Shown: positions 1-9,223, counted from the first letter of the stretch. The stretch: 64,000 nt of DNA from Candidatus Gastranaerophilales bacterium (GCA_944323135.1 CALURI010000002.1:108009-172008), one strand, 5' to 3'. The notes: generated by a model not told the origin, from the sequence alone. Translations and numbers: made by a program.

Positions 1-2
1 AT

Positions 3-1007
3 ACAAAAACTGTATATACATTTCAGGATGGTTCTTTAAACAATTCTATTTCATCAATGATTGCACAAGTCGACGGTACATATTTGATAAGCTATACCTC
101 AACTTGGACAAACGATTTCGCAGTTGTATCAACAGCACCAACTATTTACACGAGAGCAGGTGAAGAAGGTAATTATACATATTATGTGGGAGCTAAACAA
201 TTAAGGCCATTAACTCAAATAGCAGACTCTGATTATAGTTACAAAGTAACTTATGATGATAACGATGGTAAAACTAAAACAGTTAATGCAAAATACGATG
301 AAACAAACGACCAATATTATACAGAAGATGAACAAGGGCAAAGAACATATTATACACCTAAAGCAGGTACAACCCCTGAAAAATTTTATGATGGAAAAGA
401 TGAATATTTAAAAACATTATCAATTGACCAAATAAATAATTTACAAGATGAAGAACAAAAGTATTTGGAAGAATTAAACGAAAAATACGGCGAAGGGAAT
501 TGGCTTGTAAGATACGTTCAAAATACGACTACAAATACTTGGTCACCTTACTTTGTAAAACAAGAAGTTTTAGATAATGCGACTTATAACGAAACAGGCT
601 CATCTCAAAGTACTATACCAACATACACAGTAGGTTCAGCTCAGGAAACCGAAGAAATTAAAGGTGTTACCGCAAGACTTGAGCAGGATTCCACAGGCAG
701 AATTATAAACATTACATTAAATCCTGGACAAGCTGATGAAGTTACTTATGCTGTAAAAACCAATACAGTTACTGATCAAGCTGCATACGATGACGCAATG
801 AATCAGTATGAATATGACAAATATGAATACGATCAATCTATTCAAAACATCAACGCCAAGATTGAAATTATTCAAGCTGAAGATAAAAACCTTGAATTAC
901 GCCTGAAACAATTAGATACTGAACAAGATGCTATCCAAACCGAAATGGAAGCTGTACAAAAAGTTATTGAAAAGAACACTGAATCAACATTCAAAACATT
1001 CGGTTAA
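3..1007 (+). CDS. Hypothetical protein, 5' end cut by window edge
   Basis: The frame is open from the window edge (first whole codon at base 3) to the stop at 1007, so the start lies outside. An internal ATG at 57 is not needed as a start. The visible part is Tyr/Asn/Thr-rich and hydrophilic (repeated YEYD-type stretches). The last 70 residues form a Glu/Gln/Lys-rich predicted coiled coil ending in ESTFKTFG. I do not recognise a family. A terminator hairpin follows, so it is the last gene of its transcript. A structural or secreted filament-like role is possible but unsupported. Confidence 0.75.
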   Translation, partial: TKTVYTFQDGSLNNSISSMIAQVDGTYLISYTSTWTNDFAVVSTAPTIYTRAGEEGNYTYYVGAKQLRPLTQIADSDYSYKVTYDDNDGKTKTVNAKYDETNDQYYTEDEQGQRTYYTPKAGTTPEKFYDGKDEYLKTLSIDQINNLQDEEQKYLEELNEKYGEGNWLVRYVQNTTTNTWSPYFVKQEVLDNATYNETGSSQSTIPTYTVGSAQETEEIKGVTARLEQDSTGRIINITLNPGQADEVTYAVKTNTVTDQAAYDDAMNQYEYDKYEYDQSIQNINAKIEIIQAEDKNLELRLKQLDTEQDAIQTEMEAVQKVIEKNTESTFKTFG

Positions 1008-1093
1008 TGATTTGTTGTTTTCAGACAAAATTAAAATAAAATTTTATATAAGTGAGAAATATATTTCACACAAACATTTTGTTTCCTTAATTT

Positions 1094-1123
1094 ACGACTT
1101 TTATACCCAAAAGTCGTTTTTTA
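1094..1123 (+). terminator. Rho-independent terminator
   Basis: Stem ACGACTTTT / AAAAGTCGT with a 6-base loop, followed by a run of T. It ends the transcript of the cut gene at the left edge and lies just before the convergent stop of the next gene. Confidence 0.8.
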
Positions 1124-1909
1124 TTATTCCGATTGAATAGACAGATTCATAAATTCAATATCATCATAATCAATATAAGCAGTTTGTTTTAAATTTCTGC
1201 CTGTTTTTATTGTAACTTCATTAATTTGTCCCGGACGTAAAAGGTGGTTTGGGATTTTAATTCTTTGTCCATCACCGTTTAATTGAATTTCAGCAATTTT
1301 TGAACCATTAAAATACACTTCAGGCGGGCTGGAAAAAGAATTCACAATAGAATTTTGCCGCAAACTTTTTGCCATAAGAGTATCAATACCTATTATAGAA
1401 CCGATTACAAGATAATTAGTTTTACTTAAAGCATTCGCCGCAATCTTAAAAGACTTATTAAAAAAAGGTCCAATCGATTTCCCCCTAAATTCGCCGGAAT
1501 TAGCTGAATTCTCAGAAAAATTGTCATCTCCTAGATGAAACATATCAGAAGAAATAATTACATCTTGCACATTACTTTTTTCAATACCAACGATTATTGG
1601 CTTTGATGCTGTATTTTCATCTATAGTTAAGGAAAAAGGACGATAACCCTCTTTTTCAACAGACATAATAGTTTTACCCTTTATATTATTCGATAATTGA
1701 AAAGCTCCATTACTATCTGAAACAGTAGAATAATTTTGTTTGGGTAAACTTACCCTAGCACCCGCAATAGGTAAATTTGTTGCATTATCGACAACTCTGC
1801 TTGAATTTCCCATGCCTGTTTTGGAAACACCACCCTCCATAACTGCCGAATATACATTTTGAAAACCTAGTAAAAAAACAAATATAAAAATTATTATTTT
1901 TATTTTCAT
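1124..1909 (-). CDS. Secreted protein with carboxypeptidase-regulatory-like domain
   Basis: A 261-residue protein. Residues 1-21 form a typical signal peptide (KIKI, hydrophobic core, VYSA). Residues about 37-105 read like a CarboxypepD_reg/PEGA-type beta-sandwich (VVDNATNLPIAGARVSLP, then SDSNGAFQL). The rest has no recognised domain. GAGG just upstream supports the ATG. It is transcribed alone and converges on the cut gene to its left. These domains are usually found in exported or surface proteins; its substrate is unknown. Confidence 0.7.
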   Translation of the reverse strand: MKIKIIIFIFVFLLGFQNVYSAVMEGGVSKTGMGNSSRVVDNATNLPIAGARVSLPKQNYSTVSDSNGAFQLSNNIKGKTIMSVEKEGYRPFSLTIDENTASKPIIVGIEKSNVQDVIISSDMFHLGDDNFSENSANSGEFRGKSIGPFFNKSFKIAANALSKTNYLVIGSIIGIDTLMAKSLRQNSIVNSFSSPPEVYFNGSKIAEIQLNGDGQRIKIPNHLLRPGQINEVTIKTGRNLKQTAYIDYDDIEFMNLSIQSE

Positions 1910-2058
1910 AAAACCTCACCCTAAAACAGTTTAAACAAGTTATGATTTAATTAAATTAAACAATCCGGCGAAGCAATATGCATTAATAAATATTTTTAAA
2001 ATTTTATTTGAAATTTGAAATGTTTCTGTTAAAATATTTATATGACAATTTAATTTAT

Positions 2059-2142
2059 GCCGAAGTGATGAAATTGGTAGACGTGCTAGACTCAAAATCT
2101 TGTGTGGGCAACCACGTGCCGGTTCGAGTCCGGCCTTCGGCA
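2059..2142 (+). tRNA. tRNA-Leu (anticodon CAA)
   Basis: The acceptor arms GCCGAAG and CTTCGGC pair fully, with discriminator A. The D-arm contains AATTGGTAGAC. The anticodon loop is CTCAAAA, giving CAA. A long variable arm (GTGG/CCAC) as expected for class II tRNA-Leu is followed by the T-arm GCCGG-TTCGAGT-CCGGC. CCA is not encoded. Confidence 0.95.
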
Positions 2143-2149
2143 TTTTTTA

Positions 2150-2178
2150 TTGAGATTTTATTGTGAATTTAATATTAT
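2150..2178 (+). promoter_or_regulatory. Sigma-70 type promoter for the flippase gene
   Basis: TTGAGA, 17-base spacer, TATTAT. The predicted transcription start lies only about 8 bases before the ATG at 2193, which has no Shine-Dalgarno sequence, suggesting a leaderless or nearly leaderless mRNA. Confidence 0.5.
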
Positions 2179-2192
2179 GAGTATCTTTTTTA

Positions 2193-3629
2193 ATGACTAA
2201 AAATACAACTGTAAGAAAATTTTATCCGATATTAAATTCATTTTTAAGTTATCTTCCTTCAAGATTTCTTATAATTTTGAACTCAATTTTTATGATTCCT
2301 TTTTTTGCGAATATTTTATCTGCAAAAGAGATGGGAATATACCAGCTTATTATAGGAATGCTAAACCTCTTATGTACTTGTTCTACAGACTGGATTACAA
2401 AATCTGCTCTCAGATTTTATGAAAAATACAAAATTAAAAACAAACTTCCGGAATTTTACTCAAATATTATATTTATTTCAGTTACAACATATATTATTAT
2501 AATTGTTTTATATTTTCTTTTATCAAATTCTATTTCAGAAAAATACTTTATTGAAAAAGATATATTGGCACTATTACTCGTGTTACTTATCCCTTGCGGG
2601 ATAAGACAATTCTTATACCAAATGCTAAGAGTATTTAATAAACCGTTTCTATATACATTTAGTATAATAATGTATCAATGTGCACATTTATTATTGTTTT
2701 TAGCATTATTTAAATTTTTAGGAAATGTGAAAGCTATATTAGCCGCAATGACAATAGGAATGGTAATTATTGATACTTACATAATAAAAATAATTAATTT
2801 TAATACGGAATTAAAATTCAAAATTGAATGGAGCTTATTTAAAGAAGCATTACAATATAGTCTTCCGACAATAATTACAAATTCTGGCATCTGGCTTTTA
2901 CTGCACATGAATAAATTTACATTTCAAAGATTGGAAATGTTTAATTATACAGCGACATCTGCAATATCTTGGATTTATATAAGCTATATACTAACACCTG
3001 TTTTATCAACATTCTTATTTGCCGTATTCCCTCAAATTATAAAAAAATATGAACAACACAAAAAAATAAAAAATATAACCACAAATACAATAAAATTATA
3101 TTGCAACCTTTTTATCCCAATAGTTTGTACATTTGTGTTTTACTCAAAAGAAATTGCAAATACTGTATTCGGCGCAAAATATCAACAAGCATATTTAATA
3201 ATCCCATTTTTTGCTGTTACGCTTTTTCTACATGAATTAATGAAAATATTAAACATTAAATATCACCTTACAAACAAAACGTATATAGAAATGATTGTAA
3301 CTACTTTTTCTATAATATTATGTGTTATATTAAACCTTAAATTAATACCGATTTATAATTTAACAGGAGCAGGATTTGCTATGTTAATATCAATAATTAT
3401 ACTTATCAGCCTCCATTCATTAGTTCATTTTAAATCTCTTGATTATATAATTCCGGGAAAAATATTTAAAACTTCAATATTAACTATAATTTTAGGCATT
3501 TTGCTCCATATTATTGTAATGGTAATCTCTAAAAATATAAATGCAGAATGGCAAATAATCAGACCTTTAATCTTCCTTCCAATATATTATTTATGTTTGT
3601 GGGAAGCTAAAAACAAAATCCTTAATTAA
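2193..3629 (+). CDS. Polysaccharide flippase (Wzx/MATE-like), multi-pass membrane protein
   Basis: A 478-residue, very hydrophobic protein with about 12-14 predicted membrane helices spread evenly along its length. The N-terminus (SFLSYLPSRFLIILNSIFMIPFFANIL, then EMGIYQL) is typical of the polysaccharide transporter/MVF superfamily that flips lipid-linked O-antigen or capsule units across the inner membrane. Length fits Wzx (400-500). It stands alone after tRNA-Leu and its end overlaps the convergent next gene by 8 bases. Other surface-polysaccharide genes lie at 24-28 kb, so it may serve that pathway (inference). It could also be a teichuronic-type or lipid II flippase. Confidence 0.75.
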   Translation: MTKNTTVRKFYPILNSFLSYLPSRFLIILNSIFMIPFFANILSAKEMGIYQLIIGMLNLLCTCSTDWITKSALRFYEKYKIKNKLPEFYSNIIFISVTTYIIIIVLYFLLSNSISEKYFIEKDILALLLVLLIPCGIRQFLYQMLRVFNKPFLYTFSIIMYQCAHLLLFLALFKFLGNVKAILAAMTIGMVIIDTYIIKIINFNTELKFKIEWSLFKEALQYSLPTIITNSGIWLLLHMNKFTFQRLEMFNYTATSAISWIYISYILTPVLSTFLFAVFPQIIKKYEQHKKIKNITTNTIKLYCNLFIPIVCTFVFYSKEIANTVFGAKYQQAYLIIPFFAVTLFLHELMKILNIKYHLTNKTYIEMIVTTFSIILCVILNLKLIPIYNLTGAGFAMLISIIILISLHSLVHFKSLDYIIPGKIFKTSILTIILGILLHIIVMVISKNINAEWQIIRPLIFLPIYYLCLWEAKNKILN

Positions 3630-5373
3630 TAAAAACCCTTTTTATATTAAAATTCTTCTTATCATCTAATAAAATTTTTCTTAATTTTTGGTAATTTTCA
3701 TTTTCTTTATCTGTAGAATTATATCTAACCCAAACAGAATATCGTACACGGTAAAGATTTATTTTACTTGGATCCACAAATTTATATTCAACATCTATTA
3801 ATCTGTTTTCTAATGCCATACGATGTAACTCATTTTCAGGAATTTTAGATGTAAAACTATCTTTCTTCACCCCAAGTGTATTTTTATCTAACCAATACAA
3901 ATCAATTTTATGAAATCCAGCATTTTCATATATATCATTAAATGTTTTTAGATAAAATAATAAATCTTTTTGATCTTCAAAAATTTTTTTATAAGCAATA
4001 CCCTCTATTAATTCAATATCATCCATCATCTTAGATATTACATCAATATTATTCTTTAAATCTTGAGGGGTATTGACGTTATATACGAAAGAGACAAATT
4101 TTTTATTAATTGAATGAAGTTTTTTGTAATCATCATCAGATAGAATTTTTCTTTCATACATTTCTTTTGCAGAATTGTCAATTACAGAAAGCAACTGCAG
4201 TAATTTATGTTCATTCTTTGCCTTAAAAAATATATCAGGCATATTCATTATCTGAAACAAATTGGAAACTGCAGTAGAATAATTGTTTAATAAATATACT
4301 TCCCGACTATTTAATAATGTTGTTACAGAACTATAAATATTATCTTTTACAGTAGGTTGGAGCACTGGATAAATCAAATCCAAACATTGTAAAATTCTCT
4401 TCAATAATTTTACAGGCCTATAATGCAAAGATTTCAAATTTTGAATTTCCTGCAAATGACGACCATAATTATATAATCTATAATATACATATTCATCATC
4501 ATTATATAAATAATCCAAATTACGTAAATATTTTACCGATTCTTCTCCATTAAAAACTATAGGCACAAAAAACCGTCTTGATAATTGCATTCTCTGACCG
4601 TTAAAAGATTCTGCAACAAGCTCAATGTCTTTAACTTTTTTGTTATTTACATTTTCAAGAGTAAAATAATAATCGAAAACTATTGTTAATTCTCTTAAAA
4701 ATAAATCATCAGCTTTCGATTCCGAATATTTAATCTTATCAGAATACAATATTACAGGAGGGAAATCCTCAATCAACATTTCATTCGATTTTAATACGAA
4801 CGGAAACATAAAAGTTGAATCCTCCGCATAAAATTTCTTAAAATATTTTACATATTCCTTATCTTCAACGACATAATCAATAGAGGAAATTATATCACGC
4901 ACAAAATTTTTACGTCTGGTTCCAAAGTTAATAATAGTGTCAGCAGCAGAAAATTCACTATAAAAATCAGAACCAGCTTGAGAAGAAATTAAATTACAGA
5001 ATTCTGCCTGAAATAAAGATATTTTATTAAACAGATTATTAGCTATTTCATTTGCATTTGTCCCGTCGTATTTATACCTGCCAAGGTTAACCCCAACAGA
5101 ATAATCAAGATCATTAGGAATCGAATTTCCTATGATAAATCCTGATCCATAAGCATTTTTATAAATATATTTCATTCCGCCATATTCTTTGTTAGTAATT
5201 TTTAACGCAGAATTTAACGCTCTGTCTAAAGGTTTTATAACATCAACTAAATATGGAAAAACTGAAGTATTAACTCTGGGGCTAACATATACAAATTCAG
5301 TAGTTCCTTTTATAAAAGTTATAAATATGAGTAAAAATAAAATAGAAATCAGAACAATTAAACGTTTATTCAT
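3622..5373 (-). CDS. Membrane-anchored protein of unknown function
   Basis: A 583-residue protein with a single N-terminal membrane segment (about residues 5-25) and a long, probably helical extracytoplasmic part rich in Tyr, Asn and Lys. I recognise no domain. I chose the ATG at 5373 because AAAGGT lies 6 bases upstream. The upstream in-frame ATG at 5403 sits in the loop of the terminator of the preceding prepilin gene and is unlikely to be the start. The gene is convergent with the flippase and downstream of a prepilin gene, but separated from it by that terminator. Confidence 0.75.
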   Translation of the reverse strand: MNKRLIVLISILFLLIFITFIKGTTEFVYVSPRVNTSVFPYLVDVIKPLDRALNSALKITNKEYGGMKYIYKNAYGSGFIIGNSIPNDLDYSVGVNLGRYKYDGTNANEIANNLFNKISLFQAEFCNLISSQAGSDFYSEFSAADTIINFGTRRKNFVRDIISSIDYVVEDKEYVKYFKKFYAEDSTFMFPFVLKSNEMLIEDFPPVILYSDKIKYSESKADDLFLRELTIVFDYYFTLENVNNKKVKDIELVAESFNGQRMQLSRRFFVPIVFNGEESVKYLRNLDYLYNDDEYVYYRLYNYGRHLQEIQNLKSLHYRPVKLLKRILQCLDLIYPVLQPTVKDNIYSSVTTLLNSREVYLLNNYSTAVSNLFQIMNMPDIFFKAKNEHKLLQLLSVIDNSAKEMYERKILSDDDYKKLHSINKKFVSFVYNVNTPQDLKNNIDVISKMMDDIELIEGIAYKKIFEDQKDLLFYLKTFNDIYENAGFHKIDLYWLDKNTLGVKKDSFTSKIPENELHRMALENRLIDVEYKFVDPSKINLYRVRYSVWVRYNSTDKENENYQKLRKILLDDKKNFNIKRVFIN

Positions 5374-5385
5374 AAAAATACCTTT

Positions 5386-5413
5386 AAAAAAGGGAAACTT
5401 CATAAAGTTTCCC
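5386..5413 (-). terminator. Rho-independent terminator of the prepilin gene
   Basis: On the minus strand GGGAAACTT, loop TATG, AAGTTTCCC, then six T. It lies between the prepilin stop and the next gene, so the two are separate transcripts unless there is readthrough. Confidence 0.8.
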
Positions 5414-5436
5414 TAAATCTAATATAAATTTATTAA

Positions 5437-6084
5437 TTAATAATCCATTTTCCAGCTATCATTAACTATTTTTGCGAAACAATAACCATAAGAATCTTCT
5501 GAAGCATTTGTACAACCTGAAGTAAAATTTGCCACCTTATTATCCAAGTCTCCAGTATACAAATCTCCGGAATTATCTATTTGGAATGTAAAAAGGTCAC
5601 GACCGAGTATATTCGGGCCAGACTTTCCATTTATATCTGTTAAAACAGTATACAAGCCCATATTACTGATACAAACAACAGAACCACTTGTAAGAACTGC
5701 ACAAATACCGTCCGAACTAATTGAATCCCTTAATCTTATAGTGGCTTCATTCATATTTATGTATTCATCAGCTAAGCAATCGGTAAGAGTATTAGAATCG
5801 CATATTTTAGTAGACTTAAAATATGTTCTCATGAAATTTTCAATACCATTACGCTTTAATTTTGATTCTGCGAGAGAAACAGCATTACTGTCTGTTAAAA
5901 CCATTGAAATAGCTTGAGAGACTTCATTATATACTTTATGTAACTGAGTTACATAAGTAACTTTTTGATGATTTTTCATCAAAGTTGGTACTGTTAATGC
6001 AGAAACAACGCCAATAATACCAAGCGTTACTAAAACTTCTGCAAGCGTAAAAGCACTATATTTAAATCCCTTAAATCTTTTCAT
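5437..6084 (-). CDS. Type IV prepilin-like protein
   Basis: A 215-residue protein with a short basic leader (12 residues, ending YSA) followed by FTLAEVLVTLGIIGV, the N-methylation/prepilin peptidase motif with Glu at +5 of the mature protein, and a hydrophobic helix. The C-terminal part has several Cys (CDS, DCL, GIC, SGC, GYC) that could form disulfides. AGGAGAG before the ATG supports the start. No assembly ATPase, platform or peptidase gene is nearby, so it would use machinery encoded elsewhere. It could be a pseudopilin of secretion or DNA uptake; comEC occurs at 33.7 kb. Confidence 0.85.
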   Translation of the reverse strand: MKRFKGFKYSAFTLAEVLVTLGIIGVVSALTVPTLMKNHQKVTYVTQLHKVYNEVSQAISMVLTDSNAVSLAESKLKRNGIENFMRTYFKSTKICDSNTLTDCLADEYINMNEATIRLRDSISSDGICAVLTSGSVVCISNMGLYTVLTDINGKSGPNILGRDLFTFQIDNSGDLYTGDLDNKVANFTSGCTNASEDSYGYCFAKIVNDSWKMDY

Positions 6085-6196
6085 GATACTCTCCTATATA
6101 TAAACTTACAATATTATTATATCATATTTGCAAAACTTATTCAATATTTATGGATTTAAATAGCAAAAAATTTTTTTTATAGATATTAAATAATAT

Positions 6197-6979
6197 ATGA
6201 AAATTACAACTTTTTTACAAAACTATTATAATTATAATTCCCCGAAAACTCAACAAAACCATATTTCTTTTGGTACAACTCATAGATATTACAAAACCAC
6301 AGACGGGGACGAACTTGGAACCAATACTTGGCCATTCAGAGACGATATTGAATGGGCAAAACTTGCAAAATACGAAAAAAAACATTTTAAAGATAAAAAG
6401 AAAGTTAATACAATCCAATTCGCCTCATCTGACGGTTCGGAAGCATATACTAAAATAATATCATTAATTGAGAACAATCCTGCTCCGGACGACGGGAAAT
6501 TTTTCCCGATAAAAGCATTTGATATTGATCCTGAAGTTATAAAAGCGGCTAAAAGCAAACTTTTAAACACTATGACATTTGACAGAGTTTCTTTACAAAT
6601 AAATACTGAAAATTATGATAAATATTTCACAGAAACTGATAAAAAACTTGACATCAAAGATGATATAAAATTTGCCAGCATAAAAACCCTCAAAGTATCA
6701 GACATATTGACAGATAAAGTTATATTTGAAAACAATGATATGTATAAAGTTCTTGCAAAAATAAGAGATGAATCGAACACAATATTAATGTGCAGAAACA
6801 TCCTTGGCTATTTTGATGAAAATAAAATAGAAGCTTTTGTAAAACTTGTTGCCCAAAAACTTAAAACTAACAGTTTATTTTTAATCGGAGAACATGATAC
6901 AAGAGTTTCATTTATCGAACGCTATTTAGGTGAAAACGGGTTTGCCAAAGTTATGAAACATGTATTCAAAAAAATATAA
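6197..6979 (+). CDS. CheR-like SAM-dependent methyltransferase
   Basis: A 260-residue protein. The first 30 residues are Asn/Tyr-rich and contain an ISFG tag at residues 23-26. The core shows a SAM-binding pattern: FASSDGSEAYT (about 75-85), the acidic KAFDIDPEVI (about 107-116), and CRNILGYF followed by a LIGEHD strand, the arrangement of the CheR family (usual CRNVxIYF and GHSE). The CheR N-terminal helical domain is absent. No chemotaxis genes are nearby, so the substrate is unknown. No Shine-Dalgarno sequence precedes the ATG. Confidence 0.6.
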   Translation: MKITTFLQNYYNYNSPKTQQNHISFGTTHRYYKTTDGDELGTNTWPFRDDIEWAKLAKYEKKHFKDKKKVNTIQFASSDGSEAYTKIISLIENNPAPDDGKFFPIKAFDIDPEVIKAAKSKLLNTMTFDRVSLQINTENYDKYFTETDKKLDIKDDIKFASIKTLKVSDILTDKVIFENNDMYKVLAKIRDESNTILMCRNILGYFDENKIEAFVKLVAQKLKTNSLFLIGEHDTRVSFIERYLGENGFAKVMKHVFKKI

Positions 6980-7096
6980 ATTAACATTTATACATACTTT
7001 GTATTTTTTATATTTATTTTTGGTAACATATAAAAAAATAAAGGCAAAAAATATTTTGTTCAGATTTTCAATGTATAATAAAAAAAGGATTTAACA

Positions 7097-7957
7097 TTGC
7101 AAAATACATTAACTAAAAATTTTAATGACTTAAATAATAATTCTAAAAATTATCTTCATTCTGACAAAAATCGTTTTCTTTATATTGAAAAGGAATTAAA
7201 CCAAATTTTTGCTAATGAACTTAAAAATTCAAATTCTATATTTTGTAAAGTAAAGCCTTCTGTTATTCAGAAAATGGCTTTATTTTTATCAAATAATATT
7301 ACACGTTCTTGTTCAATCGGAATTGCTGGAGAAACTGCAAGCGGAAAATCAACTATTGCATTAGACATTATTAATACTATTCAAAATTTTGCAGATGAAT
7401 ATTGTATTGAAAATGCAATAACAAGAATAAATACTGACGATTATTACTATGATCGCTCTGATATGGTCAAAAAAGCAGGAAGTTTTGCAGAATTTGCCAA
7501 ACACTATGATTTAGATGTTCCGGAAGCTCTTGAGCTTGAATTAATGAAAAAGCACATAAAATCATTACTTTTCGGGAAAGAAGTTTACCTTCCTGAATAC
7601 GATATGTCAGGTACTGCAATAAGACGTGATAACGTAAAACTTGCAATGCCTTCTAAAATAATTATTTCAGAAGGTTTATTTACTCTTACAGACAAAGTTG
7701 TTGATGCATTTGATTTTAAAATATATGTTGATGTTTCTCACAATGTGCAAAAAGAAAGATTTTACAGACGGGCACAAGAAAGAGATTTAGGAGATTCTGC
7801 TGATGAAGTATATGAAAATGCTTCAAACAAAGCAAAAACTCATATTCATCCAACGGCTTCAAAAGCTGATATCATTCTATCAGGAGAAGCAGACCGTTCT
7901 GCATACCGCAAATTCATAAATCAAATACTTGTTCTGGTAAAAGAAATTTATTTTTAA
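7097..7957 (+). CDS. Uridine kinase / phosphoribulokinase-family P-loop kinase
   Basis: A 286-residue protein. The Walker A motif GETASGKST lies at about residues 77-85, followed by NTDDYYYD, the DDYY motif of uridine kinases, ISEGLFTL as the Walker-B-like strand, and a lid region with RRAQERD. About 70 extra residues precede the kinase domain. It would phosphorylate uridine/cytidine or a related small substrate in the cytoplasm. The start is TTG, with AAGGA 7 bases upstream; no ATG fits. Alternatives within the family (pantothenate kinase, phosphoribulokinase) cannot be excluded. Confidence 0.7.
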   Translation: MQNTLTKNFNDLNNNSKNYLHSDKNRFLYIEKELNQIFANELKNSNSIFCKVKPSVIQKMALFLSNNITRSCSIGIAGETASGKSTIALDIINTIQNFADEYCIENAITRINTDDYYYDRSDMVKKAGSFAEFAKHYDLDVPEALELELMKKHIKSLLFGKEVYLPEYDMSGTAIRRDNVKLAMPSKIIISEGLFTLTDKVVDAFDFKIYVDVSHNVQKERFYRRAQERDLGDSADEVYENASNKAKTHIHPTASKADIILSGEADRSAYRKFINQILVLVKEIYF

Positions 7958-7980
7958 TATAGAAAAATAAAAATAAAATT

Positions 7981-9189
7981 TTAAATTTTTTGATTTTTCT
8001 TTACTTCTCTGTTATACCTGAATTTAGTAAACAAATTAGATGAACCTGCAATAAAAAATCCCATTACACCTATACCGAATAATAACGGTAAACCTGCTAT
8101 TAAAACTTTTTGTTTAAGCAATTTTTTATACATTTTACCGGCATTTTCACCGTAATTTTCAGATATTTTCTTCAAATCTTTCAATAATGGAACTTCTAAT
8201 TTTTCATTAATAAGTTCCCTACATTTCCCGTTTTTATAAAGGAATTTTTTAAATCCTTTTTCTAATAACTCATTCCCGCAAATTATATAAAATCCTACAA
8301 TCGGATACCTAAATAAAGTTTCAAGGAAATTCTGCTTTCCTCTGTCTTTTGATGCCCCGAAATACCCTGCTCCGCCAACAAGAACACAAGAAGTAAGTTG
8401 ACCTCTGCTTAATGCAAGTTTGCCATTATTATCGGCAAAATCAAGACTTAAATACTTATTGAAAAAATCTGCTTTTTTCTTATTGTTTTTAAAAAATTTT
8501 GTACCGGGAGCAAGAATTATTTCCGAGAAATTACGTAAAATTTTTGAATTTTCCCCGCGTTTTAAAAGTAAGACGCTTGCAGCAAGACAGCCGGCATAAA
8601 TTCCTGCTGCTAATTTTATATGCTTTTTAGCACTTTTTTCAACTTTTTGTGCGTGTTCTTTATCCTTAGGTTTATCTTTATTTAAGTTTGCAATATTTTC
8701 AAAATCTGACTGTTTAAAAACCTTTAGAGTCATTAAATTTTTAAAATAATTAAGGGTATATTCCACAAGAGGAATAGCAAAAGCGCTCAATGCAATTGCC
8801 GCCTTTACAGGTAATAATTTTCTATTTTCAACTGATTTATCAATTTTTAGTAAATGAGATGCAGGTGTTGATATCTGTTGTTTTAAATCTTTTGAAAGCT
8901 TTCCTGAATATAACTTTCTAAAAATACCTTCTCCCAACAATGCCGGGAAATAATAAACCAAAACAGATTCTGATAATTCTAAAAAACTATTCTCAGCTAA
9001 ATCAGCCTTGGTTCTTGCAAATACAGCTTTAGGAACAAGTCCTGTTGCACTGTCTTGAATAAATCTTATATTCGAAAGACCTGCACCGCCTTCTTGAACT
9101 TTAATTATTTTACTTGCTGCTTTTAAACCCAAACCGATATTGCCTGAATTTGTAAATGATATATTATTTGTAACTTTATTTGTATTCAT
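7981..9189 (-). CDS. Membrane protein of unknown function with N-terminal SFT tag
   Basis: A 402-residue basic protein with several hydrophobic segments (about residues 145-165, 200-218, 305-320 and 365-390). Residues 9-13 read NISFT, like the short tag in other proteins of this window. I chose the ATG at 9189 because AAGGA lies 8 bases upstream; the longer in-frame start at 9225 lies inside the terminator hairpin before the gene. It sits downstream of a probable attenuator (9224-9408) encoding a Trp-rich leader peptide, so its expression may respond to translation of that peptide. No family recognised; not an obvious transporter. Confidence 0.75.
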   Translation of the reverse strand: MNTNKVTNNISFTNSGNIGLGLKAASKIIKVQEGGAGLSNIRFIQDSATGLVPKAVFARTKADLAENSFLELSESVLVYYFPALLGEGIFRKLYSGKLSKDLKQQISTPASHLLKIDKSVENRKLLPVKAAIALSAFAIPLVEYTLNYFKNLMTLKVFKQSDFENIANLNKDKPKDKEHAQKVEKSAKKHIKLAAGIYAGCLAASVLLLKRGENSKILRNFSEIILAPGTKFFKNNKKKADFFNKYLSLDFADNNGKLALSRGQLTSCVLVGGAGYFGASKDRGKQNFLETLFRYPIVGFYIICGNELLEKGFKKFLYKNGKCRELINEKLEVPLLKDLKKISENYGENAGKMYKKLLKQKVLIAGLPLLFGIGVMGFFIAGSSNLFTKFRYNREVKKNQKI

Positions 9190-9223
9190 TAGTAATTCCT
9201 TTTTAAAATAAACTGATATCAAC

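Noticed and set aside
928..1140. Plus-strand frame of 70 codons overlapping the end of the first gene
   Set aside because: Lies in the coiled-coil end of the real gene in another frame and then runs through the terminator; no ribosome site.
1940..2143. Minus-strand frame of 67 codons starting MPKAGLEPARGCPH
   Set aside because: It is the antisense of tRNA-Leu; this start is the well-known false protein that arises from tRNA complements.
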